Assembly: GCA_946807835.1 (NCBI GenBank)
Contig: OX327710.1
Coordinates: 13,194,501 to 13,258,500 of the forward strand
DNA: 64,000 nucleotides
Reading direction: 5' to 3'
Origin: Ailanthus altissimus
Taxonomy: Eukaryota; Streptophyta; Magnoliopsida; Sapindales; Simaroubaceae
Of the stretch, positions 24,408 through 34,388 are shown in pieces. Position 1 is the first letter of the stretch. Every line of letters begins with the position of its first letter. The position numbers were made by a program, and so were the translations under genes. The notes beneath the pieces were generated by a model. That model had not been told where the DNA came from. It worked only from the letters and a program-made list of their open reading frames with translations, and ran no database searches.

Positions 24408-27400
24408 ACCCAAGAGAGGTGTCATCAAATTGACAATGCAAAATGTGGTAAAGCCATTGATGTGTCTCCCATCCCCAAACATGGGTGCATACTTTATTTT
24501 TATTTTCTGTTTTGAGTATATCGGTGCATATCGGGCCTAATTGACCTTTCCCATAATTGAGGTTTTCGTTTTGGGAAATATTAAAAAAAAATTAAGCATT
24601 TTGGTTCTCCACTTTCAAAAGCCAGCCCTATTTCTTAACCTAGTTTTTTCCTTTAAAAAAAAAAAACAACCCTAATCCCAGGTGGTGATAGCAAAATATA
24701 TATATACAAAAGTATATAATAATTATAGATACATATAGAGTTTTGTACAAATCCATCGGTTAGAATTGCTCCGTATGTGTAAATGGAGATTTATATTATG
24801 ATTTTGTTATACATGTATTTACACTCGGCATGTAAATAAATTTTTTTTTAATGTATTAATGTAGAGTATGAATATAATCATATAATTTTGGCATAAGTCT
24901 AATCTCTAGAAAGTTTAATATAACTCATAAATTTTAAATTTGAATATCTTAAAAACGCTTTGCCTAAGCTTATAAGACTCATTTTACAAGCACTCTAAGG
25001 TCGATTCACCATTATTAAAAAGGCTCAATATTAAATATAAAAGCATTCTCGAAACTTACATATTGTTCTCACTCCTCAAAGTCCTCGACATCAATAGATA
25101 TCTTTGACAATTTATTCTAATTGAGATTGATCATTAATGTTCTTTGAGGAAACAATAAAAATGCATACCAATCAAGGATCTAAACTGTCTTATTTTTAAA
25201 ATTTTAAAATCTCAAAATTTTCGATATAAATCCTACTTTTATAATCTCAAGATAAATACAAAACAAAAAAAAATGTCATAATTCTAATAGAATTTTATAA
25301 TCTAATATAATAAAGCTTATAAAAAGAAGATTATACAATGAAGTAAGAAAGGAATTTTTGAGAGACTTTTTGAACAAATTATAATTTTAAAAGCCGCATT
25401 TGCATGTCAAAAAAAAAACACTAAGTCTTTTTTTTATTATTATTATTTTCTTTCCTTTCTACTATTTTCCTATAGATTTATTACTAGTTTAAACATCGGA
25501 CAACATTGTCAAAAAAATACTCTGATACAACTTAACTTTATTTGTGATTGCAAGAGACGTTTAAAACTCAGTATGCATCAAAGGAGATTATCTTAGTCCA
25601 ATCCTTTAAAGAGATTTATTTATTATTTTTAAAAAAATACAAATTCAACTCTTGAGTTCGTAATATCTCAAATCTAGGGTCAATAATATTATTTTAAACG
25701 AGTTTTGTTTGTATTTATTTAATGTCGAACAGAAAAATCCGATCATTAATTATTAATATAGAGAAGTTCATTGTTTTTTATTTTTTTTTTAAATTATGCT
25801 TATTTGCAAACGAGTTTTTGTTTTAGACATTTTGTTTGTAATTTATTGTTATATGGAAGTTGAGATGACAAAATATTATGTTTGACAATAAGAGAGAATA
25901 AATTTAAAAGAAGATGTGTCGTTTTATTTCATTTTTTTGAATTTTTAAGAAGAAAAATAAAATGTTTAAAACAACGTGACTAGGTACAGAATTATTGTAG
26001 GAGTTGGGGTAAACTCCGGGAATTTCTTAAATTAAATAATATTTTTTGTTATTATTTTACAATTAGAAATAAGTGTTTTTTTTAAAGTTTAGCCTTTGTC
26101 AGATTTTAAATTTAATAATATGACCTCTCTATAATTAAACTTTGGTCTAAAATTGTAGACAAATAATCCCTATATTTTAATTATGGTTCTTTTCCCAGCA
26201 TAATTGATTTCTATTTTTTTATAAATTAATTAAATAACAAATAGGCTGATACATGAACAATTTGAATGGTTTCTAAATCTGTTGACTTTTGTTTCGTGGG
26301 AGTAGATAATCCACCCAAAAAAAAAAAAAACAGTGTGTTAGATTTTTGAGAGTCCTTCCCCCAAGGCTTAACTAATAAAATCATCACTGGAGTCTCGAGT
26401 GAACAAAGTCCATCTTCATCGAGCACATAAAATGGTCGATGGCTTCAAAAGGGCAAGCCAGCCAATCATCCAATTTACCTCGGTTTAATTCCGTATTGAC
26501 AGATTTTTCTACAAATTGACCAAATCACATTTACAAATGGAAACTTTGAGAAATTTTCAGTCTCCATCTTCATCGAGCCCATAAAATAGTCAACGGCTTT
26601 AAAAGGGCAAGCCAGCCAATAATCCAGTGTGCCGATGCGCGCTAAGTTGGCTGGTGGGTGTTAGTGAATTTTTTTTTTTAATTTTATAACTTTTTTTTTA
26701 AATAATTAATTTTAATTTTTTTATTAAAAAGTATTTTTATTAAATTTATTCATTAAATTAATTAATTATAATAAATAAAAAATATACAAATTATACAAAT
26801 AAAAATATTATGTCTTTAATTATTAAAATTTAAAAATTTTAACTGCCGTTAAAAAAAAATTCTCTCCAAAAGTGGTAATGAAAATTTCCCCAATATAGAG
26901 AGGACTCCTCCTCCGATAAACAAATGCAGGTCTCAAAAGATTTGGATTTGCCTCACCCCATTGAAGTTCCCTCCCCATGCCTGCAACTATAATAAAAAAA
27001 ATTTAAAAAAAAATTAATTAAACCTCAAAATTTCATTATTCACAATCACATTACTCTCAACTGCCACCACAAAAAAGTCATAATGTCCATCGTAACACTC
27101 AACGCCGACATCAGAAAAATCATACCGTCCATCTCAAACGGTAAACGGCCGATAGGTTAACACAAACCATTAATCAAAATAAAATATAATTCAAAATATC
27201 AAAAATGAACGATAGGTCAACACAGAATATTTTAATTTATTTTCCAAAATTAAGACAACTTTCAGCTAACCAGTACTCGGAATCATCTCTCTCTATCTCA
27301 TTTACGATCTGAATTGAAGCATATCGGGTAACAAAACATCGTTAAAAACCATTAATAATCAACAATAGTTCTACCTCCTAAAATAGAGTGGATCTATCAG
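24408..27400. other. Gene-free AT-rich region
   Basis: No gene supported. It holds a short direct repeat at 26409-26626. The last few hundred bases before 27727 should contain the 3'UTR of the serine-rich gene. A poly-A run at 26318-26331 interrupts a non-significant frame. Confidence 0.4.
26409..26626. repeat. 64-bp direct repeat, two copies 154 bp apart
   Basis: Copies at 26409-26472 and 26563-26626 share TCCATCTTCATCGAGC and AAAAGGGCAAGCCAGCCAAT, with six differences in 64 positions. The unit is GC-richer than its surroundings. Its origin is unknown. Confidence 0.8.
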
Positions 27401-27727
27401 TTTTATTTTACAATTATAATTTTCCAGTAGCCTTATTAGCCGAAGTTAGGTGAATGTCCGTAAAAATTACTCCTAAACATCACTAATTAATGGTAATTTC
27501 AGAATTTAAACGCTAAAATTTAATATATTCATTCCTCTTCTCTTTACAATTACGATAACGCTTCTACGTCTAGCAAAACTTTCTGTGACAAACATCCAAG
27601 AACATTCCATTTTTGTTAAGAAAAGGCCACAAGTCCGGGTCTGTCTCTCAACTCACTGAGTCATCTCGCCGATTCGCCGATCCACTCAAAAACTCAGCAT
27701 ACTCAACTGCCGATCAAGCATTCGCAT

Positions 27728-28369
27728 TCACAATTCATCCGCTTTCGACATAACTGAAAGCCGGCTCGGCCTCGGCTCGAAAGCGGCTCGGCGACGCTGC
27801 TGGTGAGAGGAAGGCCTAATTAGAGCAGTCAACGCTCGTTTGACTAACTCTCCTTCCACTCCTCCGATTCTTACGAGCGAGTTTGTCATCGCTGATCTCC
27901 TATAATTCAGCCTACTACTCGAGTGATACGACGACGAGGAGGAGGACGGTGCCGTTTTGTGATTGTTATAACTGTTCAATCTCTTATGAAGCGCGCACCG
28001 AAAGGAGCCGGGGTGTGTCGTCGGCGAACAGGCGCAGGTCCTCTTCGGAGCGTTAAACGACGCCGCATTGGCGTTCCGGTTGATCTGTGTGGCGAAGGAG
28101 ATCGAACGGCCGGGAGAGATCGAGCGGTTATCGAAGGAGAACCGAACGGACGGCGACGATCGATTGTTGACGTGGTCGTTGTGATGGTAACGGAAACCGT
28201 ATAGGCTCGCACGTGTGGGAGAGGTGGCGCGTGCGAAGAAAGTGGAGGAGCAAGAGGAGAAACTGGAAGCGGTTGAAGAGGCGAAGGAGGAAGAGGGTGA
28301 TTGTCTGCGAAAAGTGGTAAGATCTGAACCGTTTGATTTGTTTCTTCTCGATGACGACAATGTTGCCAT
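27728..28369 (-). CDS. Serine-rich plant protein of unknown function
   Basis: A single uninterrupted exon of 213 codons runs from ATG 28369 to the stop at 27728. The N-terminal third is very rich in Ser, Ala, Arg and Phe (SSSFASSTASSFSSCSSTFF). In the middle, around residues 110-128, is the Cys motif KRTCACSPTTHPGSFRCALH. The C-terminal third has MTNSLVRIGGVEGELVKRAL followed by TALIRPSSHQQRRR and FEPRPSRLSVMSK. This combination is the signature of a small plant family annotated as serine-rich protein-like; its biochemical role is not known to me. No signal peptide or membrane segment is evident; the Ser/Arg-rich composition suggests a phosphorylated, largely disordered protein. A TATA box lies 95 bases upstream of the ATG. 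The gene is markedly GC-richer than its surroundings, which is normal for an intronless gene of this type. Confidence 0.85.
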   Translation of the reverse strand: MATLSSSRRNKSNGSDLTTFRRQSPSSSFASSTASSFSSCSSTFFARATSPTRASLYGFRYHHNDHVNNRSSPSVRFSFDNRSISPGRSISFATQINRNANAASFNAPKRTCACSPTTHPGSFRCALHKRLNSYNNHKTAPSSSSSSYHSSSRLNYRRSAMTNSLVRIGGVEGELVKRALTALIRPSSHQQRRRAAFEPRPSRLSVMSKADEL

Positions 28370-28463
28370 TGTGACTTTTATTTTCTTTTCACTTTTCTTT
28401 TTTTTCTTTGAGAGCGCCGTTTTCGGGCGTTATGCGGGCAAACCTAGAGCGAGGAAAGGAGGG

Positions 28464-28471
28464 TATTTATA
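28464..28471 (-). promoter_or_regulatory. TATA box of the serine-rich gene
   Basis: On the minus strand the sequence is CCTATAAATACCC. It sits about 95 bases before the ATG at 28369, leaving room for a 5'UTR of some 65 bases. A pyrimidine/purine tract (28387-28408) lies in the putative leader. Confidence 0.75.
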
Positions 28472-28479
28472 GGCGGAGG

Positions 28480-30069
28480 CGAGCGGAGGGTGGGTGGAGT
28501 GTAATTATGTGGATTTTGAGGGGTGTTTAAGAGGTGCCCGACTGGCCGTTGGTTGTGGGGATAAACTAGTCGTGGCCCGTGGGTTGGGATTTCATTTTCC
28601 GGTTGCGGAAGAAAAACTATGGGCTTCTGGAAGTATCATTGTTCACGCGCTACTCGGAGAGTGTAAAGCACTGAGTATTTTTAGTATGTAAGTTTGAAAA
28701 AGAAATTCTAGTCCTGATTCCTGAAAAAGAGTATGCCTTTATTTTTTTGGAACAAATGAGAGGAACAATAAAAGTAACACAAAATTGATAGGGATTTTAT
28801 GCTTAGGGTTAAATTTGGTAATCTTAGTTTTTAAAAAAAATGATTATTATACAATAATTTTCTTACATAATATTTGAAAAAAAATTTAAAGGGTATTTGA
28901 TAAAATTTTTAAAATTAACAATAATTAGGTCTATTGATCTTAAGGAAGAAAAGATGAAGTTAAATAATTTAATAAATATCATTAATCTCTTACAATTTTA
29001 AAATTTTGTAGTGAGTGTATTGTAATTGGAGAAATATAATTAGGAACTATTTATTAAAAAGTGCTTAAAAAGTATATATAATAGATAAAAACAATGGAAT
29101 GATAATAATTTTGTCTTTGGCATTTGAGCTAATTCAAAATGTTATTTTATAATTTTTTTTAAAAATCAATTTGGTCCCAATTCATTAACCTCCTAACATT
29201 TAAGTTGACAGAAAAAAAATTTTGTATAATAATATTCTTATCATTGCTAAAATTTAAGTACAATAATTTTGATAAAATACATAACATATAAATAAAATAA
29301 AAATTTTAAAAATTTAAACACATACCATACTCTAATAGAATTAAACTTAAAGCATTTATCTTTAAAATTTTATTTTGTAATTAAATTTAATTTTTTCTAA
29401 TCATTAGTTAACAAGTAAAATATAGATTACTTGTTATATTAATGTTGGCATATTAATAATAAGAAAAATATTAGAAGATCGTTTAATAATATGAGATATA
29501 TAAACATAAAAATGAATAAATTATAAATTTATAATGAGTGTATAGTATCAATGCCTTTCGGTTTCGGTGTAAGATAAATTTTTAATTTATTAAAATTAAA
29601 ATTTAAAAAAAAAACAAATACTCTTCGACATTTAATTTCTGAATTAGTAAATGTTTGTTTTAACTTCGTTGATTGTAACACACGCGCTAAATGTAGAATA
29701 CAGTAAAAATAAAGAGTGGTCCGATTTATACTTTTGAGGAAACTGACAGAGGCGCTAAAATTAGTGTCTTTCGGGTCCGACAGATTTTTGATGCGGTGCC
29801 GTAGAAAAATGCCACGTATAAAGTTTGCTATTTGTGGGGCCTTTTTGGTTCAGTTTGAAACTAACGAAGACCAGATAAGGCTTTTCTGGTCAACTGTCAG
29901 TTTCTGCAGGTAGTTCTTGCTAGTTTGACTTAATTACCCTCCATATTTATCTCTATTTCTCATGTCAATTTCATACTGCTATTCTAATTTAATTTTAATT
30001 TTCAATCGAAAAGTGGTTACAAAATTTCTATTTTATTTTATTTTTTAGTATTTTAAATTTATTTTTTTT
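28480..30069. other. Upstream region of the serine-rich gene and gene-free DNA
   Basis: 28480-28700 is GC-normal and probably promoter. Beyond that the DNA is AT-rich. At 29738-29748 and 29895-29905 lie GAAACTGACAG and its reverse complement, about 157 bases apart, possibly the ends of a small MITE; the enclosed DNA is GC-normal (29710-29910) and unlike its neighbours. No gene seen. Confidence 0.4.
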
Positions 30070-30958
30070 TGTTAAAAAATTGATGGTTCAACAATTTTAA
30101 TTAGACAATAATTTAGATAAATATTAAAGTGGAGAGTACATTAAATTTAGGACGTGTGAGACATGTATAGAGAAGTCTAAAACGTGTGAACACGAAGGAA
30201 GAAGCGAAATAGAACTCAAAGATGTGAAGTAAGCGAAGAAAACACGCAGAAAGGCACCAGGGCCGAGCGCCGCAACGCCCAGGTCTAAGCACCGTGGGGC
30301 CCAAACCAGAAGCCCAGTGCCGCAGCGCTGGGTCCTTAACGCCTCGACGATAGACGTGACAATGGCCAACGTCGCGGTCCCCCAAGGGTGAGCGCTGCTG
30401 CACCAGAAGAGTCAGAAAGTCAGTTTTAATCTGGATTTCGAGTTTTTGAAAGTTTTAGATTTTCAAAATAAGTGGACTCTTACTCCAATAAGGAATAGGG
30501 TTAGTAAGCACGAAAGAAACCCTATATAAATACTTGTAAACCCTTTAGTTGAGGTTACGCATTAAGAAAGACTCTAAAAGAATAGAAGAACTAAGTAGAC
30601 ACTAAGTGCTTATGTGCATTAGGGTAGAACTGTCGTTTGGATGTTCATTACTCGTAGTAGAGTAAGGGTTCACTAAACATTAAGTCATTTTGAGAGTTCT
30701 TTATTAGATTTTTCTTGTAAAATCTTTAGGGAATTAATAAGAGAGATTAAGATCCTTGTATCTACAGTGAACATAAGCAATTAACCTAATCATATAAGAT
30801 TGTGTTGTGCTCTTTTTATATTCTGTTTTGAATTCTTAGTATTTTGCTTGATTAATAAATTATTTCACTGCATAAAGAGGTTAGAATTTTATGTTGAACT
30901 TGATATTTTTTACTTCAACTTAATCTCAAGAGAGAAAAGGGCAATCCTTCTCTCAACA
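30070..30958 (+). mobile_element. Solo LTR of a retrotransposon with a GC-rich block
   Basis: Starts TGTTAAAAAATTG and ends CTCTCAACA. Flanking 5-mers are TTTTT and CTTTT, four of five matching. Contains a GC-rich block (30250-30400) with repeated GCGCCGCAACGCC / GTGCCGCAGCGCTGGG modules, then a TATA box (CCCTATATAAATAC, ~30522-30535). It aligns with 6347-7081 in the same order of landmarks. No internal domains adjoin, so it is a solo LTR. Frames inside it (30113-30403) are not genes. Confidence 0.65.
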
Positions 30959-31285
30959 CTTTTGTTATTAGTATCTTATACAATGTTACCGTCTAGTCAT
31001 CTATATTATTAATTTTTAGTTTTGTATTACCAAATTTACGTTCTATGTTTACTATTAATCAATTGACATGTTATATTGTTAATTCAAAGTTAATTTTATG
31101 TTAACCTTTAATTAAGACCGATTATTGACGGTACCAATATCCAACCTGTTTAGAGCTGACAGAGATACATATTAAAATGTATAACAATTCTATATGTTAA
31201 AAAACATGAATAACTAGAGGAGATAATTTTTTTTTCTTCCTACCGAGTTAAAATAAATTTTACCACTTACTAATATGTTAAAAGA

Positions 31286-31499
31286 ATAGTGTCATACATA
31301 CATCATTAGAATTCAAAATTTGTATTTTAAGTAATGTCATCGATCAATGACCACTACTTGTTAAGTAATTATTAATTTTTTTTACATTTTTATTAACATG
31401 ATAGTTATATAATACTGACCAATAATTAACTCATCAAATGTCATATTATTTAATATATAAATTTTATATTTCAATTATGTGTATATAGTATTACTTGTA
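31286..31499. mobile_element. MITE-like element, copy 1
   Basis: The left end reads AATAGTGTCATACATACATC and ATTCAAAATTTGTATTTTAA. The right end, reverse complemented, reads AATACTATATACACATAATT then AAATATAAAATTTATA, giving imperfect terminal inverted repeats of about 45 bases. The interior is AT-rich and non-coding. Confidence 0.45.
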
Positions 31500-31524
31500 T
31501 TAAAAGCTTGTCTAGAATAAGAGT

Positions 31525-31725
31525 AATGTTAAGTATACATAATTAAAATACAAAATTTGTATCTCAAGTGTTATGATATTTGATGTGTTAATTGTTGATT
31601 CATATTGTATAATTATTATATTAATAAAAATAAAAAATTAACAATTATTTAATAAATAATACTCACCAATTAGTAACATATAAATTTTATATAATAATTA
31701 TGTATGTGTTACATTATTTTTAAAA
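31525..31725. mobile_element. MITE-like element, copy 2
   Basis: The left end TAATGTTAAGTATACATAAT matches the reverse complement of the right end (TAATGTAACACATACATAAT) with few differences, and the similarity continues into AAAATACAAAATTTGTAT / ATATAAAATTTATAT. It is the same family as 31286-31499, here adjacent and in the same orientation. Class unassigned. Confidence 0.5.
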
Positions 31726-32043
31726 TAATGATCTTTTAATATAATAATTTATCTAAATTAAGGTGAAAACTCAATCCCGATTTAGATTCTTTCTTTGTAA
31801 TAAGTAATAAAATTGTTAGTTTGATTACTATTCTTTAATTGTAGTTTAAAATTTTCATTTCAAAGTCAAATATTTTAAGGGTGCGAATAAAATTCACCCA
31901 GGAGAAGAATTATCCTACATCAAAAGAAGAAATCATTTCTAAAAAAAAAAATAGATGGAAAATATTGATTGTGTTACAACAAAATCTATAAAAAGCAGAG
32001 TCTTAGAAAAGCATCTATCAAAATACAGTGTTAAAAAAAAATT

Positions 32044-32460
32044 CTAGAACTTATTCTTAATCATTAAAAAGACTAATGCCAGTCTAAACGTTAAAAGAAA
32101 GAAAATAAATGATGGAACGAAAGCGACACAAGGACAACCTTTTTCACATAGCAAGGCCATTTCCGTAATTACATAAACAGATGGGCCCCATCTAGCAGAT
32201 CCATTTCTTGGACGTTGGGCAAACGGCTTTATTTGACGGCGAGTCCACAGATTTTGGGAGTTCGTAAAGTAGGCGAAGCTCATAGCACATTGTAATTATT
32301 AAAAGAGACACGTGGCGACAGGTTCGTGGACCTATTTGAACACCCGGCTGTCATTGGTTTTTCGTTGTGTTTGGCTTTTTACTTAGAAACGGTTGGTTTT
32401 TTGGTGTCTCGATTCGATTACGTGCCGGCCAATGGTGAATTGGTGGCTGGCTAGTGATTC
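32044..32460 (-). other. GC-normal island with promoter motifs and a 79-codon frame, unknown
   Basis: On the minus strand, 32460-32290 contains three CCAAT-type motifs (CACCAATTC, GGCCAATGG reversed order, ACCAATGACAG) and the G-box-like GCCACGTGTC (~32311). An ATG at 32283 opens 79 codons (MSFAYFTNSQNLWTRRQIKP..., ending in a hydrophobic FIFFLLTFRLALVFLMI). No homolog is recognised. It may be the first exon of an unseen gene, a decayed gene or a captured promoter. Confidence 0.25.
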
Positions 32461-33964
32461 AACATAGTATCTTGGGTTGGCTGATTTTTTATTTCCTCTC
32501 CACAATATTTAAAATTATATATTGATTGCTAAACAGATTTTACACTTCTTACGATTTATTAATAATAATAATTATTATTATAATTATAAAATTTTATTTT
32601 GAAGTATGAAGATATATTAATTTAATTCGTACAATTTTCTTTAAAGTGATATACGAGATTTAAAATTTTTGAAATTTTATTTATGTTAATTTAAAAGGAT
32701 AATGGCGAAATGTTATTTTACATAATTAGAATATAATTATATTTGGTGCATGTTTGATTGAGTTTCTTTATTAATTAAAATATTTTTTTAATATCAAAAA
32801 TTCTTTTCAAATTTTTTGATGACAATTAGAGAAGAATTTTTTAACATTAAAAAAGTTATTTTATTTTTACTTGTAAAAGATTAAAATTTGGGTTTTTAGA
32901 AGTCAATTTTTTTTTGAGTTTTTTTCTTTTATATTTGTATATTGGCACATATACTCTATTAATATTTTTTTAAAATTTTATAGCATATTTTTAATAAAAA
33001 TAAATTCTATTTAATTAATATATTTTTAATATTTTATTAAAAGTCATCGTATCTCCATATCTTTACAATTATTATATCTCTACAAAATTCTACCAATTTT
33101 TTTTGTCATTGATACCTAGTATTTTATGTTAGTTTATATTTTATTTTTATATTAAATATAATAATTTATTTAATTCGTTAATTGTTATATATTAATTTGA
33201 CTTGAATTTTTGTAAATTTACATTTATTTATGTTTATAGTTCTATTTATTTTTATCATTATTTCAAAAATAATTGCAAACTAAATTTTAGCACGAATCAC
33301 TTTCATGTTGTCTATAAAAATGTTAATAAATTTTAAAAATTAAATTGTAAATTTTATTTTATATAAAAAAGATTGAATTGTATAAAATTTTAATATAAAC
33401 TCTATTAAATGTATTTTTTAGTAGTTTAATAATAGATAAACACTTTTAATAATGTGTGACTAAATAATATACTACTTCAAAATAAAATTTTAATTGATAA
33501 CAAAATAATTAATAAATATTTTTTAAAAGCTCCACTTTTAATAGTTTTATTTTTAAAAACTCTATTTTTAAAAATTATATTTAAAAAATTTAACCAAACA
33601 AGTCTTTAAATAATTCAAAAGGATAATGTTATACTTACATAATTGAAATACAAGATAAGATAAGCAATGGTGAGTGTTACATAAATTATCCTATTACATT
33701 TTGTGTTCACAAACACAAGATTAGACCAAAAAAAAAAAGAAATTTAGTCACCTCCCATAATAAATCCTATATACCAAACGGGGCTTAGAGTATGTTTAGT
33801 ACAATGTATAGGATTGGTTGGACAATGTAAATTAGATTAGACAGAATTGTAATGTTTTTTGTATTAATTATTTCTTATACTATGTTTTTAGTTTGAGATA
33901 AGTCAGTACTATTTAATTGTTAAATATAAATAATCTCATAATGTATTATTTTACATCCTTTAAT

Positions 33965-34388
33965 ATTTTTTAATAGCTAATAAAATAAATAAATGAATCA
34001 CAACCATTCTCCAGAAACATGTTGCTGTTATTACAAACTCGGGTAATGCTATGCAGATGCAGCTATAATTACAGATAAACATAAATAATATAATATGTAA
34101 TAACAGCAATGTGACTACATTATTTAACGCTTTTTTGAGGCATACATCACCTCTCTGGTTTTTACCAAAAGAATGCACATGATTAACATAATACATAACC
34201 CCCATCACACAACTAGAGGAAGACAACTTCACCAAAACTTACATGATCCTGTGTTGATGCTGCCCATCTGAAAACTGAACTGCTGCAGCTGTCATCATGG
34301 CTGAAGCAGCAGCTGTGGGAAATTCTGCGTTATGGCTGATCTGCTCGGAACGACTCTTTGACAGATTCGCCCAACTCTGCAAGCATGA
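33965..34388 (-). other. Probable 3'UTR of MED15
   Basis: The sequence downstream of the TGA at 34389-34391 stays GC-normal to about 34030 and then becomes AT-rich with several AATAAT/AATAAA-like signals (for example around 34080-34100 and 33980-33990, minus strand). The exact end cannot be fixed. Confidence 0.45.

Larger units (their letters stand above)
30959..33964. other. AT-rich intergenic region with MITE-like elements and a promoter-like island
   Basis: Apart from the MITE-like elements (31286-31725) and the island at 32044-32460, fragments of the same MITE ends (ATGTTATxxTTACATAATT) occur near 32712 and 33627. At 33755-33850 a pair of inverted stretches (CCTATATACCAAAC and GTTTAGTACAATGTATAGG) looks like adjoining MITE ends. 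No gene is supported. Confidence 0.4.

Noticed and set aside
27923..28472. Plus-strand frames of 85-93 codons
   Set aside because: They are antisense to the serine-rich gene and its leader and reflect its GC-rich codons.
30113..30403. Two overlapping frames of 81-96 codons on the minus strand
   Set aside because: They lie inside the GC-rich block of the solo LTR at 30070-30958; the open frames come from high GC content, and no family is recognised.
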